Origin: Tribonema minus
Lineage: Eukaryota; Sar; Xanthophyceae; Tribonematales; Tribonemataceae
Direction of reading: 5' to 3'
DNA length: 64,000 nucleotides
NCBI GenBank assembly: GCA_017506865.1
Contig: JAFCMP010000096.1
Span: 186,001-250,000, forward strand
Shown here: one piece after another, positions 11,734 through 23,300 of the stretch
Numbering within the stretch: the first letter of the stretch is position 1
How the letters are laid out: each line of letters begins with the position of its first letter
Program-made: the position numbers and the translations under genes
Notes under the pieces: model-generated
Told to the model about the DNA's origin: nothing
Database searches by the model: none
Seen by the model: only the letters and a program-made list of their open reading frames with translations

Positions 11734-12595
11734 CCCCAATGCGAACTGTGGATGGGGTGCACGCTTCTGCAGCGTTAGAGCCAGCATACAGGCGGGTTGA
11801 GTGTTGAAGTTGGACTTAGGGTTACTATTTCTACAGTGTGGTCCGGTCCTGTCTGCAGAGTTAAGATTACTGTGGTGTGTCAGCGCCGTGCTGTCTGCAG
11901 AGTGGGCACGCATATGAAGTACAATCGCGCACAGGCCAGCAGAGTCTTGCCGCGAGAAGACGTGTACCGTGGGGGTATGCTGGTGTGGGGTAGGTATGCT
12001 GGGGCGGCGGCGGTGCACGGCTCAGCGGCCTCTCCGCGCGATGCGCAAGAAGCAGGAGGGCGGTCAGTAATGAGTTCTGTTGGCCTGTCCTGCTGCCGTG
12101 TACAATGGACGATGCGCCAGCGCTTCAAACGCTGGGGAAGCATGCGTCGTTGCCGCCGAGCAAACTTGGCGCAAGTGGAGCTTGACGCACGTGTGGAGCG
12201 TCCCGGGTGGCGTCAGCACGTGCGATTCGGCAGGGCAGCGCTGTGCACGCACTAAGTATCAGAGTCCAAGTGATGAAACGTAGGCGGCCAACAGCGGCAT
12301 TTACTGGAAGCGACGCTGTCGCTGCTGCCACAGCGGCGGCGCGAGCGGCTACCCGCGCCATGCGCAGACATCGAGTACGCCGCGGCGCGCACGCGCCGTG
12401 CCGCGCATCTTCTTCGCTTTCGCGGCGCCCTCACCGACCGACTCGTTTCCCGCCGCCGTGTGTCCGCCCGCTGCTGAGCGCTGCCGCAGGGACGACCTGC
12501 GCGTCGAGCCGAACGACGTCAGCGGCAGGACGTCCCTGTACCTGAAGCGCGCGACGACGGCTGGCGCCGGCGCCGCACTGCTCGCGCCGCGCTAG
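10359..12595 (+). CDS. Unidentified protein, last three exons
   Basis: Exons are 10359-10622, 11330-11597 and 12490-12595, joined by phase 1 and phase 2 introns that agree on both sides, ending in TAG. The acceptors at 10359 and 11330 follow nearly pure C runs. Exon 1 reads [18 protein letters not shown]... then, in another frame, [20 protein letters not shown]... One base appears to be missing (or two extra) near 10440-10450, either a sequencing error or a real break. Exon 2 looks like beta-strand-rich protein ([20 protein letters not shown]). The C-terminus is [21 protein letters not shown] do not recognise a family. The start lies upstream of 10359. Confidence 0.5.
11609..11740. repeat. 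(GT)n microsatellite
   Basis: About 130 bases of TG dinucleotides with scattered GC and CC interruptions, directly after the donor at 11598 of the unidentified gene. The long Cys/Val and His/Thr frames seen across it are artefacts of the repeat. Confidence 0.95.
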
Positions 12596-12979
12596 CCGGC
12601 GGCGCCGGCCGCGCAGCCGCCCTCCTCCCCCCCCCCCCCCCCCCCTTCGTCGCTGCCATCTGTGGCAGTGCTCACAAGGCCGCAGAGAGCGCCGGTCCGC
12701 GGCAAGAGCGCGGACGCTGCCATGCTTGGCGCAGCTGCGCGCGCACGCATCATGTGGCGCTGCCTCTGTGTTTGGCACCTGGTGGCCAGCGGCAGCAGTG
12801 CGTGCCGACGCTCGGTCACCCAACCGCGTGGAAGGTTGAAGTTGACGCGGGGGGGGGGGGGGGGGGGGGGGGGGAGGCTGCCGAGCGTCACTGGGGGGGG
12901 CGGGGGGCGACACGGTGCGGGCGCGTCTGCTGCGGCGGCAATCGGCGACGTTCCGCGTCAGCACGCCGCTTTGTGAGTA
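12596..12979. other. Intergenic with homopolymer C and G runs
   Basis: The stretch follows the stop at 12593-12595. It has a C run at about 12627-12646 and a G run at about 12849-12874. No gene is supported on either strand. Confidence 0.5.
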
Positions 12980-15900
12980 GTCTGTTTTGTAGGCCTGTGA
13001 AGTTGAAGTTAAAGGTGTCACGGGTACTGCGTAGTCCTCTAGCGATTGCTGCACGCCGCAACGCGCGCCTCGTGTACGCCAGCGGGTCACGAAGCCATGG
13101 CCTATGGCGCGTCGAAGGTGTACCAGTATCAGCAGTTGGGGAGGGGGAGGGGGGGGGGGGAGGGGCACGAGTTGTGTGGCAGAGAAGTAAGTGTGGCATG
13201 GTGCCAGGCGCCCCCAGCATACCTACATACCTAGAATATTGACATCCCCATCGAGTGCAGGTTTATTGCGCAGCGCCCCAGACCGGCACTATGTCGGACT
13301 CTGCGGGCGCGCGTGCACCCCACAACTGTTGTTAAGAGCGCCGGCACCGGAAGCATTCGGTGCAAGTTCAAGCGCGTCCGACGTCCACATCCTGCCGCTG
13401 TGAAGCGCAAGTGGTACAATGCACCGCTGCACATCCTTTCATGTGATTGCTGCGTTGTTGTTTGTGCCATGTCCTTCTTGCCGTGAAGTGTATGATGCCA
13501 TGTACTCTACTTGTTATGTACAGTCTTCTGGGTGCCATGTACTGCAATGTACGTTCCATCGACTCTCGTGTACTTGTTTGACATCAGCGCGCGCTGATGT
13601 CCAGCAGCAGTGCTCTGTAGCACATGGGGCGCGTAGCTGCAGAGTGCGCTGTCAGCAGCGCCACTGCTTACTTGTTTTGCGTGGCATGCCGGCCGTCGCC
13701 GGCGCATGCGCGAGGCTGCAGCGCTGAGTGGTTGAAGCAGCGCTCAACACTGGTGTGGCACCACCGATGCATGAGAGTACACAACCTGCACGCTGCGCGC
13801 CGGCGCCGCATGCGCGAGTCGCTCGTCATTGGCCGGCACATGCGCAGCAGTGCTCAATGCGGTGTGTCACCCTCAATGCCTCGCCGTCGACGCGGCGGAG
13901 CGCGCGCATGCAATTGGCACACCCTCTTGCACCGACGTGCCATACCTACGAAGCACACAAACCCCCCAAACAAAACACTACAAATGTCTTTCTTCAAGCG
14001 TGTTCAGATCTTGAATTTGGCCGAGCGCATGCAGTCGGCACCCGCCGTGTTCGGACTGCGCGGCGTCGAAAGAGATCCCGCGTGGTGCACACGCACGGAG
14101 GGGCGACTCGGAGTCCAGGTCTGGGTCAGGGTCGAAGCACTGGCGAGAACAGCCCTGCGCGCTTTGCAGCACGCAGCCCGAAGGTGCGGCAACGCTCAGC
14201 TAGAGGCACCCTTCACCCACCCCCCCCTGCCGGCAGCTGGAGCGCGCAGCCTGACTGAGTCCACAGCGCATGCATATAGCATCATGTACTGCAGTATTGG
14301 AGTTCCAGCCCCCGGGCCAGTGCCCGCACTGCGCGCTGCGACCTGCGCCGCCGCTGCGGATCACAGCGCGCTCCAGCATCGACGGCCCGATGCGCGCAGG
14401 CAGGCGCGTGGCATGGCTCAGCGAGGCCACATCACTGACTGCAGTGGTGTGTTTACAGGGGCCCTGGTGGGACCGGCGCCGCGCCGCCATCGCCCCGCAC
14501 CCGTCGCCGCTGGAGAGATGAGCGCTGCTGCGGCGCGCGAGCGGCCGTCGCCGGCGCGCTGCCGCTCTCGCTGGCAATGCGGCGCATAGACGGCTCTTGC
14601 GTCGTGCTTGAGATGCAATGTCCAGCCTGTCTGACACTCTGAGCAACTACCGCGTCGCAGCGCCCCGACACGTATCGCCACCGCCTGACTCGAGGAGCGC
14701 GCATCCAGCGCTGATGCGCCTGCTATGCAGAGCTGCACTGTGCATTGCCTGCGCGCGCTGCTGCTGCAAGGGGCGGCAGCGCTCATCGTGCGTCGACGCG
14801 ACTGCACGCGCGAACCGTCGGACCGCTGCTAGAGGTGCATATGTACTCACTTGGTGCCGTGAGTGTGCCAGGAGCAGCATGATGCTCTGACAGTGTTGCC
14901 CGGCGCTCTGTGTGTACACAAACGCGGCAGCCGAATGCGCCGGGGCCCAGAGGCGGCCATGTGCCTGAGCGGAGCATTTCTGGCCACGCTGTCAGACACA
15001 CTTCCTCCCTGGAGGGTTGGCGTGCGTCCCAGCAGCAGCAGTGCTCGCCAGGCAACAATCTCCTGTGTTCCACAAAGGGCAGCTGATGGTGAATTTTCAA
15101 AATGTTCTCCAGCCAGTGCTGCAGCTGCTAGGTGGCGGCATCAGATGCCTTCATGTGCTGCAAAACAAGTGCAGCGAGCAGGCCCTCTAAATGATTATTT
15201 CAAACAGCAGCAGCAACTTTTGAATGGTGTAGACGTGTAGACGGCAACCAGCTTGCCTTCAGTCACTGTACGAGGCTTGTGCTTTCATCTCAGACTTTCT
15301 CGCAGTAACATTGACGTCGCACGCCTACTAGGGGATTACATGAGTGCGAGGTCTGTGAATCTCGCAGTAGACGTTGACGCATAAAAGCCGATGATGAGGA
15401 GCCTGAGGGTAGGGTGCAGCCAACGAACCAAGCCGTAAAACGACCCAGAACACGACCACCACACCAGAAACAAGACTCACTACTAGCCTGACGTGCACTC
15501 ACAGCTCCAAACAACATTGCTTGGTTCGGCGACACCGCCTGCTGAGATCTCGAGTGACTGCAATATTATGACGCTGCGAGCATTTTAAATTCTACCTAGC
15601 CAACAGTATACGGCTGCAACATGACGCAATCATCCGTTGGCGTGTACTAGGGTGCCGCTCGGTGACGATCACGAGCCACGCGGAATTTTTTGGAAGCTCT
15701 GCGCCCTCGTTCTCCCTGCTCTCTCTCTGCCTGCCTGCCGGGACCCGCGCCTTGCCGCCATGGTGATCGCCATCGCGCCTGAGTGCGTCAATTAATCCAG
15801 AAAAAAGTCCAATGTGTGCAACGACAACAGCGCTCAGCACTCGGGGTCAAAGAACAAAAGGGTGCTGCTGTGCGCTCTGTGTGCGCTTTGCAAGAAGTGC

Positions 15901-16394
15901 CGACTGTTGCTGTGTGCTCCAGCAAGGTTGCGCTGCAGCAGGCCAGCGCTGTGCGGAGGTGTTGTGCCGCAAGTGTGCCACAGGAGCGCTGTCTCAACAG
16001 AAACCCGCGCTGAAAGAAAGCACACGCCGTTGGGAGTGCACACCGCGGCTTTCAGGCAGCGCGGAGTGGACCAAGCAGGCGCGCAGCAGCGCATGAGGGT
16101 GTTTGGCGGATAGCACCTGGCACCACCAGTGGTGGCTGCTGCCCTGCTCGGGCGCTTCGCACGCCCTAGCACAGCAGGGGGCTTACGATGGGAGGATGCG
16201 GCAGCTCCCAGACTCTGGACGAGCGCGAGGCATGGAAAGTGAGCAAGGAAGTGGATCAGCTGGCGGCACTGAACTTTCGGAGAGAGCAGGTGAGGGCGCG
16301 AGCCGAGTCGGTGGCTTCACAGCAGCCGCGTTGCAATCGATAATGGCGGTGTATCGGATGCATGACACATTTGCACGAGACACCGCCTGCCGCG
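12980..16394 (+). repeat. Tandem segmental duplication, unit 1 (G-alpha upstream region and exon 1)
   Basis: This segment is repeated at 16395-20305. The core (13921-16375) aligns to 17821-20285 with only scattered substitutions and small indels; the offset is 3900 bp at the start and 3910 bp near the end. The first part (12980-13960) is more diverged. Shared landmarks are ACCTAGAATATTGACATCCC (about 13230 and 17055) and the G-alpha exon 1. Apart from that exon no protein-coding gene is supported: the longest frame (13624-14589) is broken in unit 2 by an indel. Confidence 0.9.
16188..16289 (+). CDS. Duplicate first exon of the G-alpha gene (alternative or orphan exon 1)
   Basis: This is 34 codons starting [16 protein letters not shown] and ending REQ at a GTGAGG donor. 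It is identical to the exon at 20099-20200 except for Asn instead of Asp at codon 30. The copy keeps its ATG, frame, myristoylation motif and donor. Because phase 0 is kept, it could splice over unit 2 to the exon at 20723 and act as an alternative promoter and first exon. It could equally be a non-used relic. Confidence 0.7.
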
Positions 16395-19300
16395 TACGCG
16401 AGTTTTGTGATTAGATGAATTCGAGTTGAAGATGAAGTTGTCCTGGATCGGTGCACGTCGCGTACGCCAGCGGGTTAGAGAGCCATGGCCTATGGCGAGT
16501 CGCGTCGAAGGTGTATCAGTATCGGCAGTTGCAGAGGAGGGGGGGAGGGGGCGAGGGCACGAGTTGTGCGGCAGAGAAGTAACGACAGTATGGCGTGGTG
16601 CCAGGCGCCCAGCCAAGTACAGACGGTGAATGATCGCCACGTAGGTGAACGCAATGTGAGCGAGATGAGCAAAGGTGACCCAGAATATTCACTCATCGTC
16701 ATGATGGTCGTTTTCGTACGCAAACGTCATGGCGAGGAAAAAACCACAAGTCTTTGTCCGACACACCGTCAGCGAGGTGAGCTGGCCAGCAGCGGGTGAG
16801 GGCTTTGAGCGCGGTGACCGAGGTGGGCATGATGTGCGCAGCGAGGTCGACGAGGGCAGCGACGTGAGCGTGGTGATCGTGGCCAGCAGTGGTCAGCGAG
16901 GTGAGCGGGGTAACCCGAGGCCATCTCGGTCACCACTCGCCCAGCCGCCGCCACGAATGCGGCTGGTCGCGCTCACCTCGGTGACATCGCTCACCTCGCG
17001 CTCACCTATGCGGGCCCGTTTTACCATCTATACCCTCCCCAGCATACCTCCATACCTAGAATATTGACATCCCCATCGACTGCACTGGCAGGTCTGTTGC
17101 GCAGCACCTCAGACCAACGCTGTGTCGGCCTCCGAGAGTCTGCGGGCGTGCGCACCCCACAACTGTTGTTAAGAGCGCCGATGCCGGATGCATTTGGTGC
17201 AAGTTCAAGCGCGTTTGACCTCCACATCCTCAGGCTGCCGCTGTGAAGCGCAAGAGGCGCAATGCACCGCCGCACATCCTGCCCATTCCATGCGACTGCC
17301 GTGTTGTTGTGCCATGTCCTTCTTGCTGTTGGAGCCTCTGAGTGTATGATGCCATGCTCTACACCTTCTAATGCCATGTACTGTTATTTATGTTGCATCG
17401 CTAGTACTTTTTGTTGGTTCACGAGCACTTGTTTGCAATGAGCACATGTTGACAAGTGCACGCTCAGGCTGCCAGTGCCTGCGGCAGCGGCAGTGCTCTG
17501 CAGCACATCGGGCGCGTAGCTGCAGAGCGCGCTGTCAGCAGCGCTGCCGCTTTCCCTGTTTCACGTGGCGTGCCGCCGATGCCGGCCGTCAGCGGCACGT
17601 GAGCGGGGCTGCAGCGCTGCTGATGAAAAAAGTGCTCAACACAGGTGTGACACCGCCGACGCATGTGACTACATGCCCTGCACGCTGCGCGCCAGCGCTG
17701 GCGCGCAGCGTGCGCGAGTCGCTCGTCACTGGCCGGCGAATGCGCAGCAGCGCTCAATGCGGTGTGTCACCCTCGACGTCTCGCCATCGACACGGCTGAG
17801 CGCGCGCATGCGACTGGCACACCGTCTTGCACCGACGTGCCATACCCACGAAGCACACAGACCCCCCAAACAAAACACTACAAATGTCTTTCTTCAAGCG
17901 TGTTCAGATATTGAATTCAAAAGTTTGGCCGAACGCATGCAGTCGGCACCCGCCGTGTTCGGACTGCGCGGCGTCGAAAGAGATCCCGCGTGGTGCACAC
18001 GCACGGAGGGGCGACTCAGAGTCCAGGTCTGGGTCAGGGTCAAAGCACTGGCGAGAACAGCCCTGCGCGCTTTGCAGCACGCAGCCCGAAGGTGCGGCAA
18101 CGCTCAGCTAGAGGCACTCCCCACCCCCCCCCCCCGTGCCGGCAGCTGGAGCGCGCAGCCTGACTGAGTCCACAGCGCATGCATATAGCATCATGCACTG
18201 CAGTATTGGAGTTCCAGCCCCCGGGCCAGTGCCCGCACTGCGCGCTGCGACCTGCGCCGCCGCTGCGGATCACAGCGCGCTCCGGCACCGACGGCCCGAT
18301 GCGCGCAGGCAGGCGCGTGGCATGGCTCAGGCAGGCCACATCACTGACTGCAGTGGTGTGTTTACAGGGGCCCTGGTGGGACCGGCGCCGCGCCGCCATC
18401 GCCCCGCACCCGTCGCCGCTGGAGAGATGAGCGCTGCTGCGGCGCGCAAGCGGCCGTCGCCGGCGCGCTGCCGCTCTCGCTGGCAATGCGGCGCATAGAC
18501 GGCTCTTGCGTCGTGCTTGAGATGCAATGTCCAGCCTGTCTGACACTCTGAGCAACTACCGCGTCGCAGCGCCTCGACACGCATCGCCACCGCCTGACTC
18601 GAGGAGCGCGCATCCAGCGCTGATGCGCCTGCTATGCAGAGCTGCACTGTGCATTGCCTGCGCGCGCTGCTGCTGCAAGGGGCGGCAGCGCTCATCGTGC
18701 GTCGACGTGACTGCACGCGCGAACCGTCGGACCGCTGCTAGAGGTGCATATGTACTCACTTGGTGCCGTGAGTGTGCCAGGAGCAGCATGATGCTCTGAC
18801 AGTGTTGCCCTGCGCTCTGTGTGTACACGAACGCGGCAGCCGAATGCGCCGGGGCCCAGAGGCGGCCATGTGCCTGAGCGGAGCATTTTTGGCCACGCTG
18901 TCAGACACACTTCCTCCCTGGAGGGTTGGCGTGCGTCCCAGCAGCAGCAGTGCTCGCCAGGCAACAATCTCCTGTGTTCCACAAAGGGCAGCTGATGGTG
19001 AATGTTCAAAAATGTTCTCCAGCCAGTGCTGCCGCTGCTAGGTGGCGGCATCAGATGCCTTCATGTGCGGCAAAACAAGTGCAGCGAGCAGGCCCTCTAA
19101 ATGATTATTTCAAACAGCAGCAGCAACTTTTGAATGGTGTAGACGTGTAGACGGCAACCAGCTTGCCTTCAGTCACTGTACGAGGCTTGTGCTTTCATCT
19201 CAGACTTTCTCGCAGTAACATTGACGTCGCACGCCTACTAGGGGATTACATGAGTGCGAGGTCTGTGAATCTCGCAGTAGACGTTGACGCATAAAAGCCG

Positions 19301-20305
19301 ATGATGAGGAGCCTGAGGGTAGGGTGCAGCCAACGAACCAAGCCGTAAAACGACCCAGAACACGACCACCACACCAGAAACAAGACTCACTATTAGCCTG
19401 ACGTGCACTCACAGCTCCAAACAACATTGCTTGGTTCGGCGACACCGCCTGCTGAGATCTCGAGTGACTGCAATATTATGACGCTACGAGCATTTTGGAT
19501 TCTACCTAGCCAACAGTATATGGCTGCAACATGACGCAATCATCCGTTGGTGTGTACTAGGGTGCCGCTCGGTGACGATCACGAGCCACGCGGAATTTTT
19601 TGGAAGCTCTGCGCCCTCGTTCTCCCTGCTCTCTCTCTGCCTGCCTGCCGGGACCCGCGCCTTGCCGCCATGGTGATCGCCATCGCGCCTGAGTGCGTCA
19701 ATTCATCCAGAAAAAAGTCCAATGTGTGCAACGACAACAGCGCTCAGCACTCGGGGTCCAAGAACAAAAGGGTGCTGCTGTGCGCTCTGTGTGCGCTTTG
19801 CAAGAAGTGCCGACTGTTGCTGTGTGCTCCAGCAAGGTTGCGCTGCAGCAGGCCAGCGCTGTGCGGAGGTGTTGTGCCGCAAGTGTGCCACAGGAGCGCT
19901 GTCTCAACAGAAACCCGCGCTGAAAGAAAGCACACGCCGTTGGGAGTGCACACCGCGGCTTTCAGGCAGCGCGGAGTGGACCAAGCAGGCGCGCAGCAGC
20001 GCATGAGGGTGTTTGGCGGATAGCACCTGGCACCACCAGTGGTGGCTGCTGCCCTGCTCGGGCGCTATCGCACGCCCTAGCACAGCAGGGGGCTTACGAT
20101 GGGAGGATGCGGCAGCTCCCAGACTCTGGACGAGCGCGAGGCATGGAAAGTGAGCAAGGAAGTGGATCAGCTGGCGGCACTGGACTTTCGGAGAGAGCAG
20201 GTGAGGGCGCGAGCCGAGTCGGTGGCTTCACAACAGCCGCGTTGCGATCGATAATGGCGGTGTATCGGATGCATGACACATGCACGAGACACGCCGCCTG
20301 ACCCC
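16395..20305 (+). repeat. Tandem segmental duplication, unit 2
   Basis: This is the second copy of the 12980-16394 segment. It carries an extra stretch of about 400 bp (about 16625-17030) not seen in unit 1, which includes short GAGGTGAGC/GCTCACCTC repeats. The right end lies in intron 1 of the G-alpha gene, just after 20283, where the two copies stop matching. Confidence 0.88.
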
Positions 20306-23300
20306 CGCATGGCTGCTGGTGTTTGACCTCAGCAGCGTGTTATGCTTGTTGCATCGTCTCTGATCCTGCTCCTCGACCAAGATCGGTTTGGCCGAGTACT
20401 CTGGTAGCCTGCCACCAACCCGCCCTTTATCAACACCCACTTGCACACTGGCCAGCATCGTCGCCGCCGACCGAGCACATCTCCTGCTGTTGGAGATTGC
20501 ATGCACAGTGCTTGCATCCGTAGAACATCAGCATGACAAATGTTACACCCGCTGAATCCGTGTGATGGGTGTGTTGCTGGTGTTGGATTGAGATGGGGTT
20601 GGTGCGCTCGTGCAGTTTCACAGGCTGTGAGGTTGTCTTCAGTCGTTGGCAACGTCTCCGAATGGTCTGTCAACAATTCTGAGCGAGTCAGGCGTGCTTT
20701 GTGCTCTCTCATCACCCTGTAGAAAAAGATCAGGCTGCTGCTGCTGGGACCCGGAGAATCGGGGAAGTCCACAATCTTCCGGCAAATGAAGCTGCTATAT
20801 GGGGAGATCACGGAGGACGAAAGGAAGTCAATGGTACGTTCATCGCCCGCGCATTGCGTATGTGTAGTAGATTCACACTGCGACGCATCACGCTCCATCG
20901 TCGACCGCTTCTGAGAGGACTTATGCTGCAAAAAATGGCCACTGCTTGCTACTGCTGCTGATGCTGATGCACCAGTGCTCAGGCGCCGTGCGGCCGCGCA
21001 TCAGCGTTGTGACTGCCACAAGTCATCGGACGAGTTATTCTGATGACTTCTTTGAGCACTGACACGTAGAACAGGGGCGGCGTCACTCTGCCCTCACACA
21101 AGCGCTTGTTGCCAGCAAGCCTTTGTAGTCGCACCAATTGACCCTGCCCCGCACGCGTCGACCAGGGGCCGTAACCGTGCGCCGCTGATCAGCACGCACG
21201 TGCACGTGAAGTACGTGCGCCTGCTATATTATACTGCCGAGTCAGAGTCAAGTCAGCCGGCAGCTCATGTAGGTAGGGCACGTAGGCCGCCGCCTGGTCC
21301 GTGCCCCCCTGTGACATCAGCGCGGCTGTCCATCTGCTGGTCAGCGCCGCAGCGAGCACAGTCGCAGCTGCAGCAGCCGACACAACGTACTAATGGTCTG
21401 TGAAGAGTCATGCAGGCAGTGCAATATTCGAAGCGCAACGGCGCGCGCGCGGCGGCCGCTGCATGTGCAGCAGTGCTCTCAGCGCCGTGGTAACGGCTTT
21501 TGCGCCGGAAGCTCGCGTAGGCGCGCGTGCATCGCAGTGCGTGCTCTGAGGCTGCGGCTGCAGCACTTGCACAGCAGCGCTTGGTACGCTGTTTGTGCGT
21601 GCAGTCATCCGCTGACCGAGCGACAGCGCTCAGCACTGCAGCAGTTTCGCTGAGGCCGCCTTCTATAGGGACCAACAGTGCCATTCAACACGGGTCGGGT
21701 GTTGCCGCATTGAGCCTGCGCCATTCATCGTCACCAGTTCTGCGCCTTTTGATATGTAAGGGCCCCTGCCCAGTTGCGTTTGTCCTTATCTCGTGGCAAC
21801 GGTCAGGTCACTTTCGTCTAACGCTGGCGTGGAAGCATTGCCGCGCATTACTTACTTGGTGCATGCACGCGGAGCGCTCGCACGCGCTCGCCTCCGTGCC
21901 TGGCTTGCCATAGCTTGTACACCTTGACGTTGCATATAATTACGTATATGTAGTAGAATACACAGCAAGGCGTGTACATAGTGGAGTATATGGCAAGGCA
22001 TGCGCATCAGTCACGCAGGCGCAGCCGGGCCAAGGTCTACCTGTATGACAGCTGCGTAAACTCGCGGCCGCTGCCATGCACGTGGCAACTGCTCACGCCC
22101 TTTGTTTGCAGGTACAGTGCTCAGCGCTGCCTACATGTGCTCGTGTTGTCAGCGCGGCGCTGATTCAGCGCTGCCCCAGCGCTCAAACTTAGGGTTTGGG
22201 TTGACTCAATCCTAGGCCATCCCAAGTGTCGGTGGGTGACGCATGGGGGGGGGGGGGGGGGGGACATTCGCAGTCTGTTATTGTGCTGGCCGCCTGGCCA
22301 AAAGTGCAGAAGAGGCAGTGTCCGCCAATCTGCACACCTGTCAATCGCTCACACGCGCGCGCCGTCTCACGCATACACACCTGGCTGGTTTCTGCCTGCG
22401 CGAGCGCACAGGTTGACGCCGACGTGTTGAGCCCATTTTCTAGCCCTACCCCTTAAGAGCCTCGTAACCGGCACGCTTTGCCTGCTTCTCACAGCAGCGC
22501 GCGTGCCCTGCCCTTGCAAGAACGCTGCCGACTCTGCTGGCGTACGTGCTCACACGACGCGCGGCAGCAGCGCGCGCTGCCGCCGCTTAGCGTGCCGCTT
22601 GCTGCCTCGCTGCACAAGTGCTCACCCAGTATGACCGCGCCGCGCCGCTGCCGCCGCCGCCGCCGCGCGCAGACGCCCGTGGTGTACGCCAACATCGTCT
22701 CCACCATGAAGATCCTCATCAAGCAGTGCCACCTCTTTGGGTACGGCGAAGAGATAGAGGTGAGTCACCTGTGGCGGTACCATGCATCGTCTTGACCATG
22801 AAGATCCTCATCAAGCAGTGTGACGTCTTTGGGTACAGCGAAGAGATAGAGGTGAGTCCCCTGTTGCGGTAACGTGCACAGCGCCGTACGCTATGTCTAC
22901 TGTAGTGTTTGCTCACAGGTGCTTGTGGCCACCTGCGATCTTCAATTACATCACCGCCCCCCTATGACGAGCGCTCTTGAAGATAGCGGATCGGGACGGA
23001 GGCTGCGCAACCAGCTGCGTGCGGTGCATTTGTGCGCTAGCCGCTTTCTTGCGAGTGGCGAAGCTGGACTGTACCACTATCTTTCTAGAACATGCACCCG
23101 CGCACATCAGGCCCACTGCAGGACCAGAGCAGCGCTGATTCTGCAACGCTGCGAGCACACGGCACCGGTGGACTACGCATGTACTGCTCGGTGGACACTT
23201 TTCTGAATTACACGTGTACTGCTTGAGGCACATACTTGTATACATCCGCCAGCTCACATTATACCCCGCATCTGTCGTCGCAGGATCAGACCAGCGCTGA

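Noticed and set aside
11289..11762. His/Thr-repeat minus-strand protein
   Set aside because: It is produced by the (GT)n microsatellite and overlaps real plus-strand exon sequence.
13624..14589. 321-codon plus-strand frame in duplication unit 1
   Set aside because: The matching part of unit 2 carries a small indel (near 17910) that shifts the frame, and no domain or splice support exists; the frame is not conserved between otherwise nearly identical copies.
22783..22851. A usable mutually exclusive copy of G-alpha exon 3
   Set aside because: The copy keeps a donor and frame but has no acceptor and lacks the first third of the exon, so it cannot replace the real exon.
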